Shown: positions 16,265 to 24,506 of the stretch, one piece after another | Numbering within the stretch: the first letter of the stretch is position 1 | How the letters are laid out: every line of letters starts with the position of its first letter | Source: Kribbella jejuensis | GTDB lineage: Bacteria; Actinomycetota; Actinomycetes; Propionibacteriales; Kribbellaceae | Direction of reading: 5' to 3' | DNA length: 64,000 nucleotides | NCBI RefSeq assembly: GCF_006715085.1 | Contig: NZ_VFMM01000001.1 | Coordinates: 3,286,001 to 3,350,000, forward strand | Position numbers and translations under genes: made by a program | Notes under the pieces: generated by a model | What the model saw: only the letters and a program-made list of their open reading frames with translations | Told to the model about the DNA's origin: nothing | The model's database searches: none

Positions 16265-17217
16265 CAGCCTGCGGTCTGGAACGTACGACGGTAATCCTGT
16301 GGTGGCACGCCCACCACTCTACGGAAGTGGTGCCGGAGCAGGGCGGCCGTTCCGAATCCTGATTCGGTGGCGATCTGTTCGATGCCCATCCGGGTCTGTT
16401 CGAGCAGCGTGCGGGCGCGCAGCACGCGTTGGGTGGTAACCCACTTGAGCGGCGTCGTACCGGTTTCGGCGACGAAGCGGCGGGCGAAGGTCCGTTCGGA
16501 CATCTGCGCGCGCCGGGCCAGGGCCGGCACGGTGTGCTCGATGGTCAGGTTGTCGACCATCCAGTTCAGCACGGGCTGCAGGCTCTCCGCGGAGCACTCC
16601 GGCACCGGCACCTCGACGTACTGCCGCTGGCCGCCGTCGCGTTGCGGCGGGACGACCATCCGGCGGGCGATCCGGGTCGCCACCGCGCTGCCGAGCTCGC
16701 GCCGCACCAGGTGCAGGCAGGCATCGATCCCGGCCGCCGTACCGGCGCTGGTGATGACGTTGCCGTCGTCGACGAACAGCACGTCCGGGTCCATCTTCGC
16801 GGTCGGGAATTCCCGGCGGAACCGATCCACGTACCTCCAGTGGGTCGTGCACGGCCGGCCGTCGAGCAGCCCGGCCGCGCCGAGCACGAAGGCGCCCGAG
16901 CAGACGCTGAGCAGGATCGCGCCGCGCGCGGCGGCCTTCCGGAGCGCGTCCAGGACCCGTTCGTCGTACGCCTGCCGCCAGTTCGTGGCCGGAACCGCGA
17001 CCAGGTCGGCGTCCTCGAGCTCGTCCAGCCCATACGGCGCGATCACCTGGGAGTGGCTGCTCGTCTGCATCGGGACACCCGGCGTGGTCGAGCAGACCTT
17101 GAAGTCGAACGGGGGCACGCCGTCGTCGGTGCGGTCCAGCCCGAACACCTCGGCCAGCACGCCGAACTCGAACAGGGCGATGTCCTCCATCAGCACGACG
17201 GCGATCTTGCGCAGCAT
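16264..17217 (-). CDS. GlxA-family regulator (DJ-1/PfpI-like domain plus AraC HTH)
   Basis: 317 residues. The N-terminal two-thirds (about 1-190) is a DJ-1/PfpI-like domain with GAILLSVCSGAFVLGAAGLL carrying the nucleophile-elbow Cys and TTHWRYVDRF nearby. The C-terminal 100 residues form an AraC-type double helix-turn-helix: LARRAQMSERTFARRFVAET, ARTLLEQTRMGIEQIATESG and FGTAALLRHHFRRVVGVPPQDYRR. Proteins of this layout activate genes for catabolism of small nitrogenous compounds or sense reactive carbonyls; the effector here is unknown. It heads a two-gene operon with the GNAT gene. A -10-like CATACT lies 6 nt before the ATG, suggesting a leaderless mRNA. Confidence 0.88.
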   Translation of the reverse strand: MLRKIAVVLMEDIALFEFGVLAEVFGLDRTDDGVPPFDFKVCSTTPGVPMQTSSHSQVIAPYGLDELEDADLVAVPATNWRQAYDERVLDALRKAAARGAILLSVCSGAFVLGAAGLLDGRPCTTHWRYVDRFRREFPTAKMDPDVLFVDDGNVITSAGTAAGIDACLHLVRRELGSAVATRIARRMVVPPQRDGGQRQYVEVPVPECSAESLQPVLNWMVDNLTIEHTVPALARRAQMSERTFARRFVAETGTTPLKWVTTQRVLRARTLLEQTRMGIEQIATESGFGTAALLRHHFRRVVGVPPQDYRRTFQTAG

Positions 17218-17223
17218 CCGACC

Positions 17224-17254
17224 AGTATGGCAGGAATTTGTCGGACTATGTCAA
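17224..17254 (-). promoter_or_regulatory. Promoter of the GlxA-like gene, leaderless type
   Basis: On the minus strand TTGACA (17254-17249) and CATACT (17229-17224) are separated by 19 bp, and the ATG begins 7 bases after the -10. The predicted transcript starts at the start codon. An imperfect palindrome GCCACTGGTGGC lies nearby at about 17259-17270. Confidence 0.5.
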
Positions 17255-17299
17255 TAGCGCCACTGGTGGCAGGATCTAGAAGGTAGAATTATTACTGCC

Positions 17300-17563
17300 A
17301 TGACCGGATACGTAGTTCTCGTAGTTCTCGTCCTCGCCGTGATCGCCGCGCTGGAGCTCAGCAACCGGCGCAACGCGGGCGGTCCGGCTGCCGGACCGCG
17401 GGGCTCCTGGGTCGCCGACGACCGCGACGTTGCCCGCACCAAGCTCGACCTGCTCGCGCTCGGCGCGGCGGCCAAGCCCTTCGCCCACAAGCCTGCTTCG
17501 ACCACCGGCACGGTGCACAACATCCGCACCGCCCGGCTGCACGACGGCCGTCACGCCGCCTGA
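17300..17563 (+). CDS. Small single-pass membrane protein of unknown function
   Basis: 87 residues. A strongly hydrophobic N-terminal segment (VVLVVLVLAVIAALEL, about residues 5-21) looks like a signal anchor. A soluble Ala/Arg-rich tail follows, with WVADDRDVARTKLDLLALGA. I do not recognise a family. It is divergent from the GlxA-like gene. The -10-like TAGAAT at 17284-17289 lies only 10 nt before the ATG and there is no ribosome-binding site, so the leader is at most a few bases. Its 3' end overlaps the convergent DUF418 gene by 13 bp. Codon bias is normal for this genome, which supports it as a real gene. Confidence 0.6.
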   Translation: MTGYVVLVVLVLAVIAALELSNRRNAGGPAAGPRGSWVADDRDVARTKLDLLALGAAAKPFAHKPASTTGTVHNIRTARLHDGRHAA

Positions 17564-18720
17564 GTTCGCCAGCTGGGGGCGGTCGCGTTGGTGACCGCCC
17601 GCAGCACCCCTTCGACCGGGCCGTACCGGAAGGTGCCGAGCCAGATGTGGCTGAGCATCACCTGCAGTACGAAGATCCCGACCGCGAGACCCGTGGTCTC
17701 CAGTGGCGAGACCTGTCCCACCAGACCGAACCCGACGCCGGTGAAGATCAGCAGCGTCGCCACCGATTGCCCGAGATAGTTCGAGAGCGCCATGCGACCT
17801 GCCGGTGCCAGTAGCCGACGGAGGTCCTCGCCGCTCTGGGAGTGCATGATCCGCAACAGCGAGGCGACGTACGCCGCCGTCAGGAACGGTGCCGTCATGA
17901 CACTCATCAGCACGGCCCTGGTGTCACCGTTGCCGCCAAAGGCGTAGACGATGCCGCCGGTGATGCCGATCGCGAACCCGATCAGCTGGATCAGCCGGAG
18001 GAGGGCGTCGGAGCCCTCGATGTTCTGCAGCAGCTTGCGCCGGCCGGCGACCATGCCGATCAGGAACGCAGCCAGTGTGGTCGGGCCCTGCACAGTGAGT
18101 AGCGACAGACCGTACGTCGGCAGGGCACGAATATGCTCGCCGATGACGTCGCTGAACGAGCCCGCCAGGTTCGCGGCAGTCCCCTGTGCTGCCGTTACCG
18201 CTGTCGCCGGGTCCAGTACCGCTGACGTGTCCAGGAAGACCGCGGCGACCGCCAGAGTGATGAACAGGTACGCGTAGATGGCTCCCGCGACCACTAGCGC
18301 CGTACGGTCCTTCACTCGACGCATGGCGACCAGTACGAGCCCCAGGATCGCGTAGACGCTCAGGATGTCGCCGGTGATCAAGAAGACGCCGTGCAGTACG
18401 CCGAGCACCAGCAAGCCGCCCAGCCGCCGCAGCATGCGCGGGCGGAACGCTGCGCCGGCCCGCTGAGCCGCCTGCATCTGCAGCTGGAAGCTGTACCCGA
18501 ACAGGAACGAGAACAGCAGGTAGAACTTCATGTCGACGAACGCCGACGACAGCCACCGCACCGAGTGATCCAGCCAGGAGTTGTACGCCGGATCCTCGGC
18601 CACGTGAATCGGATACCCGGACGCCGCGAACGTGATGTTCACGACCAAGATGCCCAGCAACGCGAACCCACGCAGCGCATCGACGTCCTGTATCCGCGTC
18701 CGCTCCAGTACCTGACCCAT
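17551..18720 (-). CDS. DUF418 domain-containing membrane protein
   Basis: 389 residues with about nine or ten transmembrane helices. The N-terminus RIQDVDALRGFALLGILVVN is the family hallmark shared with acyltransferase-like DUF418 proteins. The C-terminal DUF418 domain contains LLAPAGRMALSNYLGQSVAT and IWLGTFRYGPVEGVLRAVT. The biochemical function is not established; some homologues are required for uptake or modification of surface molecules. The ATG at 18720 encodes MGQVLERTRIQDVDALRGFA. A 46-codon gene lies about 80 bp upstream on the same strand. Confidence 0.88.
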   Translation of the reverse strand: MGQVLERTRIQDVDALRGFALLGILVVNITFAASGYPIHVAEDPAYNSWLDHSVRWLSSAFVDMKFYLLFSFLFGYSFQLQMQAAQRAGAAFRPRMLRRLGGLLVLGVLHGVFLITGDILSVYAILGLVLVAMRRVKDRTALVVAGAIYAYLFITLAVAAVFLDTSAVLDPATAVTAAQGTAANLAGSFSDVIGEHIRALPTYGLSLLTVQGPTTLAAFLIGMVAGRRKLLQNIEGSDALLRLIQLIGFAIGITGGIVYAFGGNGDTRAVLMSVMTAPFLTAAYVASLLRIMHSQSGEDLRRLLAPAGRMALSNYLGQSVATLLIFTGVGFGLVGQVSPLETTGLAVGIFVLQVMLSHIWLGTFRYGPVEGVLRAVTNATAPSWRTQAA

Positions 18721-18801
18721 ACCCCCAGCACACCAGCGCGGCCTGCGGAAAGCAGTCGCACTGGGTCCTCTTCGGGGGTGGAGCTACCTCTACCTCAAGC
18801 C

Positions 18802-18942
18802 TCAGTGCGCGCGGCGCTGCTGCACCTTCTGGAACGCCTGCTTGATCTTGGCCTGGTTCTCCGGCTTGCTGAGTTCGCGCTGGGCGACCTGCACCAGCTT
18901 GGCGACCACAGCGCCCTTGACCAACGTCTTAACAAACCCCAT
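18802..18942 (-). CDS. 46-residue basic small protein, unrecognised
   Basis: A short gene easily missed by length cutoffs. The ATG is preceded by a strong GGGAGG site with about 6-nt spacing. The product begins MGFVKTLVKGAVVAKLVQVA and continues with a helical, charged tail containing SKPENQAKIKQAF and ending QQRRAH. An amphipathic N-terminal helix rich in Val/Lys and a net positive charge suggest membrane or nucleic-acid association, but I do not recognise a family. I recall similar short proteins in other actinobacteria; I cannot confirm this here. It lies between the divergent Fpg gene and the co-directional DUF418 gene. Confidence 0.65.
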   Translation of the reverse strand: MGFVKTLVKGAVVAKLVQVAQRELSKPENQAKIKQAFQKVQQRRAH

Positions 18943-19044
18943 CAGGGCCTCCCAACTCGGTTACCCCCGAAACTACCGCCCGTCACAACCACCCTCCATA
19001 GGTGATCCACCGGAACTGTCCCTGGCGTCGGGCACACTAGGGGT

Positions 19045-19902
19045 ATGCCTGAGTTGCCGGAGGTCGAGTCGCTGGCCGTGTTCCTGCGGGAGCGCGCGGT
19101 GGGGCATGCCTTCGTCCGGGCCGACATCACCGCGATCAGCGCGCTGAAGACGTACGATCCGCCGATCTCGGCGATGGTCGGACTGCTGATCGACGACGTG
19201 CAGCGGCACGGGAAGTTCCTGGACATCTCGGCGCAGGGCGTGCACCTGGTGATCCACCTGGCCCGGGCCGGCTGGCTGCGCTGGAAAGAGGAACAGAACA
19301 CCGGGCTCGTCCGCCCGGGCAAGGGCCCGATCGCGCTCCGGACCGTGCTCGACGACGGCGCCGGGTTCGACCTGACCGAGGCCGGCACCCAGAAGAAGCT
19401 CGCGGTGTACGTCGTCCGCGACCCGAGCGAGGTCCCCGGCATCGCCCGCCTCGGACCGGATCCGTTCACGCTGTCGCTCGACGACTTCGGCGCGATCCTC
19501 AAAGGCGCGGGCCGCGTCCAGCTCAAGGGCGTGCTGCGGAACCAGTCCGTGATCGCCGGCATCGGCAACGCGTACTCCGACGAGATCCTGCACGTGGCGA
19601 AGATGAGCCCGTTCAAACCGGCCTCGAACCTGTCCGACGACGAGCTCAAGACGCTGTACGAGGCGATGCGGGAAACGCTCAAGGACGCCGTCGACCGCTC
19701 CGCCGGACTGGCCGTCCAGGACCTGAAGTCGGAGAAGAAGTCCGGCTTGCGGGTGCACGGCCGCAAGGGCGAGAAGTGCCCGGTCTGCGGCGACATCGTC
19801 CGCGAGGTGAGCTTCGCCGACTCCTCCCTGCAGTACTGCGCGACCTGTCAGACCGGCGGCAAGCCGCTGGCCGACCGGAGGCTGTCGAAGCTGCTCAAGT
19901 AG
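19045..19902 (+). CDS. Fpg/Nei-family DNA glycosylase
   Basis: A 285-residue base-excision repair enzyme that removes oxidised bases and nicks the strand by beta/delta elimination. The N-terminus MPELPEVESL supplies catalytic Pro2 and Glu3. A conserved GKFLDI Lys lies near residue 57. The H2TH region includes LKGVLRNQSVIAGIGNAYSD with the DNA-contacting Asn. A C-terminal zinc finger is complete, with Cys245, Cys248, Cys265 and Cys268 (C-x2-C-x16-C-x2-C). Whether it prefers purines (Fpg) or pyrimidines (Nei) is not clear from sequence alone. The next gene starts 11 bp downstream, which may reflect co-transcription. Confidence 0.92.
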   Translation: MPELPEVESLAVFLRERAVGHAFVRADITAISALKTYDPPISAMVGLLIDDVQRHGKFLDISAQGVHLVIHLARAGWLRWKEEQNTGLVRPGKGPIALRTVLDDGAGFDLTEAGTQKKLAVYVVRDPSEVPGIARLGPDPFTLSLDDFGAILKGAGRVQLKGVLRNQSVIAGIGNAYSDEILHVAKMSPFKPASNLSDDELKTLYEAMRETLKDAVDRSAGLAVQDLKSEKKSGLRVHGRKGEKCPVCGDIVREVSFADSSLQYCATCQTGGKPLADRRLSKLLK

Positions 19903-19913
19903 GTTCCCGCCTT

Positions 19914-20354
19914 ATGCGGAAGATCTACGTGGCAGCACACGTGTACATGATTCTGGGGCTCATCAGCGGGCTGTACTACCGCGAGCTGACCAAGGCCAAG
20001 GACTTCACCGGCGACTCGCAGCTCGGCGTCGTCCATACCCACATTCTCGCGCTCGGCATGCTGTTCTTCCTGATCGTGCTCGCGCTGGAGAAGCTCTTCA
20101 CGCTGACCGACGGGAAGCTGTTCACCGCGTTCTTCTGGGTCTACAACGCGGGCCTCGCGCTGACCGTCGGCATGATGCTGCTGCGCGGCACGATGACCGT
20201 GCTCGGGCACCAGCCCGGCGCCGCCCTGGACGGCATCTCCGGCCTGGGCCACGTCACGATCACCCTCGGCCTGATCTTCTTCTTCATCAACCTCGGCAAG
20301 TGCCTGCCGGCCAAGGAGCAGGCCGAGCGGTCAGAGGTGCATGACGTACGGTGA
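19914..20354 (+). CDS. DUF2871 family membrane protein
   Basis: 146 residues with four predicted transmembrane helices. The N-terminal YVAAHVYMILGLISGLYYRE and QLGVVHTHILALGMLFFLIV contain evenly placed His residues typical of DUF2871. The histidine pattern resembles haem-binding four-helix membrane proteins, but that is only an analogy and no function is established. It starts 11 bp after the glycosylase stop. Its 3' end overlaps the convergent fucosidase-tail-like gene by 24 bp. Confidence 0.8.
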   Translation: MRKIYVAAHVYMILGLISGLYYRELTKAKDFTGDSQLGVVHTHILALGMLFFLIVLALEKLFTLTDGKLFTAFFWVYNAGLALTVGMMLLRGTMTVLGHQPGAALDGISGLGHVTITLGLIFFFINLGKCLPAKEQAERSEVHDVR

Positions 20355-21164
20355 CGATGCCGACCGCCTGCCCGCCTCCAAGCGGGCTCGGAGTTCCGCG
20401 GCGCCGGCGCCCGCGACCGGGGTGACCCAGCCGATGGAGCGTCCCGGTTCGAGGCCGTCGAACGTCCACGTCTGCTCAGCCGCGGACCAGCCCGCCGGCA
20501 GCGGGAGCTCGACCTCGCCGCGGACGGTCGTACGGCCGAAGTTCGTCACGACGACGGTGACCTCGGCGCGGCCCGGGTGGATCGACGCCAGCACCGTCCC
20601 GACCGGGGCAACCAGCACCCGCCGGACACCGGCCGGTACGGCGAGCGGTACGACGCGGCTGTCCGGCATCGGGAACGGGCCGATCGTGGTGCGGGTGAGT
20701 TCATGACCGGTCACGCCGTACCGCCGACCGGCCAGCCGGACCTGATGCCGGCTGTCCGGTTCGGCCATGCCGACGAACCGTACGGCGACGTCGGCCGCGC
20801 GCCGCGCCACCAGGTGGGCCGTCGGACCGGTCGGCGTGAGGTCCCAGACGCCGTCCGCGTTCGCCGTGACGGTGTCCTGCGGGACGATCCGCAACTTGCC
20901 CGCGAGCGCGACCCGGACCACCGGCGGCTCACCGGTCTCGGGTAGCCGGACGACCAGGTCGGCGCCGTCGCGACGCCAGGTCAGTGCCTTCCCGGTGTGG
21001 TCCTCGACCACGTGCCGCGGTGACGTCGCGAGACCCGGCAGCCGTACTTCGTGGTCCGGCGGACGGCGCGCGATCCGCAGCAGCAACAGCTCACGACTCC
21101 GCAGGATCGCCTCACCCCACGGTTGCGGATCGAACTCTCCCGGGATCCCCTGAATCAGCGCCAC
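20331..21164 (-). CDS. Orphan protein resembling the C-terminal part of GH29 alpha-L-fucosidases plus a NEW3-like domain
   Basis: 277 residues with a GTG start behind a very good AAGGAGG site, so it looks expressed as it stands. The first 100 residues match the region after the GH29 catalytic barrel: PWGEAILRSRELLLLRI, then HEVRLPGLATSPRHVV and LTWRRDGADLVVRLPE. The catalytic barrel is absent. The last 80 residues (AEVTVVVTNFGRTTVRGEVE and following) resemble a NEW3/CARDB-like beta-sandwich. There is no signal peptide. It may be a decayed glycosidase that kept an open frame, or a free-standing sugar-binding module. This assignment rests on pattern recall and is moderately uncertain. Confidence 0.5.
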   Translation of the reverse strand: MALIQGIPGEFDPQPWGEAILRSRELLLLRIARRPPDHEVRLPGLATSPRHVVEDHTGKALTWRRDGADLVVRLPETGEPPVVRVALAGKLRIVPQDTVTANADGVWDLTPTGPTAHLVARRAADVAVRFVGMAEPDSRHQVRLAGRRYGVTGHELTRTTIGPFPMPDSRVVPLAVPAGVRRVLVAPVGTVLASIHPGRAEVTVVVTNFGRTTVRGEVELPLPAGWSAAEQTWTFDGLEPGRSIGWVTPVAGAGAAELRARLEAGRRSASSPYVMHL

Positions 21165-21262
21165 CGCAGCCTCCTTCGAGCCACGGTCCGTCCCCGGCCC
21201 CCCGGTGTCAACGCCCGTCCCGGGTTCCGGAACCGGTGGGCTTCCGGCTGGTCACCGTCTGA

Positions 21263-21274
21263 CATGCTTGGGGC
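21263..21274 (+). promoter_or_regulatory. Leaderless-type -10 element of the rhodanese gene
   Basis: CATGCT at 21263-21268 is followed by 6 nt and the ATG. No Shine-Dalgarno sequence fits. Confidence 0.4.
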
Positions 21275-21598
21275 ATGTTCCGGAACCAAGAGATTCCCTC
21301 GGTCGTGGTGAGCGAGCTCGACGACGCGCTGCTGGCGGAGGCGTTCGTGCTCGACGTCCGTGAGCCGGACGAGTGGGATCGCGGCCACATCGACGGCGCC
21401 ACCCACATCCCGCTCGGCGAGCTGCAGGAGCGCGTGGGCGAGGTGCCGCTGGACCAGAAGGTGCTCTGCGTCTGCGCGGTCGGCGGCCGTTCCGGGATGG
21501 CCACCCAGTTCCTGAACCAGCTCGGCCGCGAGGCGATCAACCTCGACGGCGGCATGCACGCCTGGGAGATCTCCGGCCGCCCGATCAGCACCAACTGA
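21275..21598 (+). CDS. Rhodanese-like sulfurtransferase
   Basis: A 107-residue single-domain rhodanese. VLDVREPDEWDRGHIDGATH is the first signature. The active-site loop CAVGGRSG carries catalytic Cys67, which accepts a persulfide sulfur. The C-terminal INLDGGMHAW motif completes the fold. Small cytosolic rhodaneses shuttle sulfane sulfur or detoxify cyanide or sulfide; the partner is not shown by the context. The gene stands alone, convergent with a histidine kinase gene. Its terminal codons (ISTN-stop) are repeated downstream. Confidence 0.92.
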   Translation: MFRNQEIPSVVVSELDDALLAEAFVLDVREPDEWDRGHIDGATHIPLGELQERVGEVPLDQKVLCVCAVGGRSGMATQFLNQLGREAINLDGGMHAWEISGRPISTN

Positions 21599-21655
21599 AC
21601 GCGGTCAGCACGAACTGACCCGCGGTCAGCACCCAGCTGGCCCGCGGTCAGCCGC
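21584..21655 (+). repeat. Four degenerate ~21-bp repeats spanning both convergent stop codons
   Basis: Copies of a (G/A)TCAGCACNAACTGA-type unit begin at 21584, 21604, 21625 and 21647 (the last partial). The first holds the rhodanese stop, the second repeats STN-stop in the frame shifted by 2, and the fourth provides the stop of the kinase gene on the other strand. CCGCGG-TCAG-CCGCGG near 21642 can form a hairpin and may end both transcripts. Confidence 0.65.
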
Positions 21656-22787
21656 GGCCGCCGAGCGCGACGCGCTGATGGTCGCCGCCTGGCATCGTCG
21701 CCTCGACCAGCCAGCCGTCGGCGACCGGGCCAGCGACCAGTTGGCCACCCAGCTCCTGCACGCGCTCGCGTAGCCCTGCCAGCCCGCGTCCCGTGCCGGA
21801 CAGCCGCGGCGACTGCTGGACCGCGTGCCCGTTCGCCACCCGTACGGTCAACTCGCGCCCGGCCCCGTTCACCACAACGCGAACCGCAGCACCGGGCGCG
21901 TATCGCAACGCGTTCGTCAGGCTTTCCTGGACGACGCGGAACGCGGCATGCGCCACCGGTGCCGGCACCCCGTCACGCGATCCCTCGAACCGGCACGACA
22001 CGTCGAGCCCGCTCCGCGCCGCGCGCGTGACGACCTCCTCGATCAGCGACAGATCCGGCCCGCCAACGGCCGTACCTCCGAGCAGCTCGACCAGCCGCCG
22101 CAGATCCTCGTGGCCCTGCCGCGCCGACTCCGCCAGCCCCGCGAACACCTGCGCGGCCCCGACCGGATCACGCCCCACCAGCCGCTGACCGGCCGCCGCC
22201 TGGATCACCATCACGCTGATCGCGTGCCCGACGATGTCGTGCAGCTCGGACGCGATCCTGGCCCGCTCGTGCCGTACGGCGAGCTCGGCGAACAGCTCGC
22301 GCTCCTCCTCCAGCTCACGCCCGCGCCGCGTGAGCTCCGCCGCCGACTCCCGGTGCAACCGCAGGACCGTCCCCGCCAGGAAACTCGGCACGCTGAACAT
22401 CACCAACGGCACCTCGCTGTTGTTCCCGAGCGCCACCCACATCGTGAACAGGAACACCACGAACGCGCCGGCCGCGACCCAGGCCGCCCACCCCGACCAC
22501 CCGAGCGCCGCGACCAGCGTCACCACCGCGAGGATGGCGAACGTCGTGTCGGGAAACCATCCGTAGCCGGACAGGACCGCGGTCAACAGCAAGAAGCCAG
22601 CACCCACCACCGCGACAGCCCGCGGGTGGGTCCGCCACCACAACAACGTCAGTCCGCTCGCCAGCAGCCCGCCGGTGAACACGTTCCCGATCACCGTCGT
22701 CGGCCAGCCGTGGATCGCCGTCGGCAGCGCGACGAGCGCGGCCACCAGGGCCACGATCCCCGCCTGCTCGAGCCGGCCCGCGTTCAT
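21648..22787 (-). CDS. Sensor histidine kinase, NarX/DesK type
   Basis: 379 residues starting MNAGRLEQ. Four or five transmembrane helices (about 8-135) form the sensor region, then a coiled-coil linker and the HisKA_3 domain. The phospho-acceptor is His183 in RHERARIASELHDIVGHAIS, and the N-box RVVQESLTNALRYA has Asn292. The ATP-lid region SGTGRGLAGLRERVQELGG is intact. The D-box reads VRVANG, as in many actinobacterial members. The ATG lies 1 nt after the stop of the kinase-like gene upstream. Its cognate regulator is very likely the divergent NarL-type gene at 24651. The signal is unknown. Confidence 0.9.
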   Translation of the reverse strand: MNAGRLEQAGIVALVAALVALPTAIHGWPTTVIGNVFTGGLLASGLTLLWWRTHPRAVAVVGAGFLLLTAVLSGYGWFPDTTFAILAVVTLVAALGWSGWAAWVAAGAFVVFLFTMWVALGNNSEVPLVMFSVPSFLAGTVLRLHRESAAELTRRGRELEEERELFAELAVRHERARIASELHDIVGHAISVMVIQAAAGQRLVGRDPVGAAQVFAGLAESARQGHEDLRRLVELLGGTAVGGPDLSLIEEVVTRAARSGLDVSCRFEGSRDGVPAPVAHAAFRVVQESLTNALRYAPGAAVRVVVNGAGRELTVRVANGHAVQQSPRLSGTGRGLAGLRERVQELGGQLVAGPVADGWLVEATMPGGDHQRVALGGRG

Positions 22788-22788
22788 C

Positions 22789-23949
22789 TCAACCGACCAC
22801 CGGCAGTTGCGCGATCGCGCCCGCATGGCCCTTGCTGACCTTCACGTCCACCGATCCGCCGAGCAACTTCGCTCGCTCCTTGGCGCGGACCACCGCCGCC
22901 TTCAGCGCGGCCGCCTCGCCCACCCGTCCGTTCACCCGGATCTCGAGCGCATCGGCCTCGAACCGCACGCTCACCACGATCGGCGCGTCGGCCAGCGCCG
23001 TCACCAGGTGCTCGACGATCCGGTACGCCGAAAGCTCGACAGTGGCGGGTAACGCTCGCGGGTCGCCGGTCACGGTCAACTGCGAGTGCGACGTACGGAG
23101 CCGGGCGAGCAACGTGTCGAGATGGGCGACTGTCGGCGTCGGGGCGATCGCGAGGTCGTCGCCGCGCAGCAACCCGACGATCTCGCGCATGTCGTCGAGC
23201 GTCTGCCGGCTGCCCGACTCGATCGACTCCAGCGCGGCCTTGGCCTCGGCCGGCGCGAGCCCGTTCGCGGACTCGGCCTCGGTGGTCAGGCCGGCGAGCC
23301 GCTCCTGCAGCAGACCGTCGAGCTGCCGCGACAGCCGGGCGCGGTCGTCGGCGACCTCCAGCGCGGCCCGCTCGTCGCGCAGTTGCCGCAGTTCCGCCTC
23401 CCGATCCGCGAGCTCACGGTTCAGCGCCGTACGCCGCCGGGCCGCGAGCCCGACGCCGAACACGATGCACACGATCGGCAGCGCCAGGACGATCGCGCTC
23501 GGGCCGGTCGTCGCGTCGACCACGAGCACCAGCACGGTCAGTACGACGCTGAGCCCGCACACGAACCACCGGGTCGTTCGCTGGGCCGCGAGCGCTCCGA
23601 GGAACGCGATCACGAACGCGAGCGGGAGACCCGCGCCGCAGCGGGTCACCCACCCGAACAGCAGGTCGTGCACGGCCATCACCAGCACGGAGACCGTGGC
23701 GACGGCGAGCACGCTGCGCCGCCACCACAGCACCGGAAGGGCCGCCGCTACGAACACTGGGATCATCCAGAGCGAGTGCGAGCTCTGTGCGTGCACCATC
23801 GATCCCTCCGCGATGGCGTTCCGCACCTGCGCTGCGGAGGTCTGGACGTTCTCGGTCATCAGCACGATGCCGAGCAGGGTGAGGCCGCCCGCGATCCCCC
23901 AGTCGCGGAGCCTGACTCCCTTGAAGACTGCCCCGAAGACCTCACCCAT
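22789..23949 (-). CDS. Degenerate histidine kinase-like membrane protein (no phospho-acceptor His)
   Basis: 386 residues with a GGGGAG site before the ATG. Several transmembrane helices fill residues 15-170, followed by a coiled coil and a region aligned with HisKA_3. Where active kinases have R-E-L-H-D, this protein reads RARLSRQLDGLLQERLAG, with Asp211 in place of His. The ATPase domain begins recognisably (ELSAYRIVEHLVTALADAP) but lacks the N-box Asn and the Gly-rich lid. It is therefore probably catalytically dead and may act as a sensor or partner for the intact kinase 1 nt downstream. Its sensor region is paralogous to the small membrane protein encoded just upstream. Confidence 0.85.
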   Translation of the reverse strand: MGEVFGAVFKGVRLRDWGIAGGLTLLGIVLMTENVQTSAAQVRNAIAEGSMVHAQSSHSLWMIPVFVAAALPVLWWRRSVLAVATVSVLVMAVHDLLFGWVTRCGAGLPLAFVIAFLGALAAQRTTRWFVCGLSVVLTVLVLVVDATTGPSAIVLALPIVCIVFGVGLAARRRTALNRELADREAELRQLRDERAALEVADDRARLSRQLDGLLQERLAGLTTEAESANGLAPAEAKAALESIESGSRQTLDDMREIVGLLRGDDLAIAPTPTVAHLDTLLARLRTSHSQLTVTGDPRALPATVELSAYRIVEHLVTALADAPIVVSVRFEADALEIRVNGRVGEAAALKAAVVRAKERAKLLGGSVDVKVSKGHAGAIAQLPVVG

Positions 23950-23975
23950 GGCCTGCTCCCCACCACCAGTCCCGC

Positions 23976-24506
23976 TCAGGCGTGCACGGCCGCCGGCGCC
24001 GCGGACTGCTTCGTGACTCGATTCTGCACGAACGCGCCGACCGCGTAGAAGAGCGCGACACCGGGCAGCGCGATCACGAGCGCTCCGGCGACCGAGTCGA
24101 TCGAGGAGTCGCGGAACAGCGTCACCAGCTGGATGACGACGATGCCGGCCAGCCCGGTGACCTGGTTCCGCCAGGATCCGGCGAACCGCGCGACGGCGTA
24201 CGCCAGCGCGAAGGTCAGCGGCAGCACGAGCCCGCAGCGCGTCAGCCAGCCGAACACGACCACATGCGCGATCGCGGTCAGCGCCGTGATGCCGACGACC
24301 GCGAGGACACTGCGGCGCCGCCACAGGATCGGCAGCGTCACCAGCAGGAACGCCGGCACGATCGCCCAGCTCGTCGTCGACAGCGGATGCGGCAGGTTCG
24401 CGTCCAGGGCGGCGGTGTTCTCGTACATCATCAGCACGCCGCCGGCCGTCATCAGGCCGGCCAGTACGTAGTCGAGGGGCCGGATTCCCTTGAAGATCTC
24501 GTTCAT
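23976..24506 (-). CDS. Membrane protein paralogous to the pseudokinase sensor domain
   Basis: 176 residues with about five transmembrane helices and no kinase domain. It starts MNEIFKGIRPLDYVLAGLMT after AAAGGA. Its sequence parallels the N-terminal half of the next gene: FKGIRPLDYVLAG versus FKGVRLRDWGIAG, WRRRSVLAVVGITALT versus WWRRSVLAVATVSVLV, and FGWLTRCGLVLPLTFALAYA versus FGWVTRCGAGLPLAFVIAFL. Duplication of the sensor region is the simplest explanation. It is the first gene of the operon and ends 26 bp before the pseudokinase start. It probably takes part in the same signalling complex. Confidence 0.8.
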   Translation of the reverse strand: MNEIFKGIRPLDYVLAGLMTAGGVLMMYENTAALDANLPHPLSTTSWAIVPAFLLVTLPILWRRRSVLAVVGITALTAIAHVVVFGWLTRCGLVLPLTFALAYAVARFAGSWRNQVTGLAGIVVIQLVTLFRDSSIDSVAGALVIALPGVALFYAVGAFVQNRVTKQSAAPAAVHA

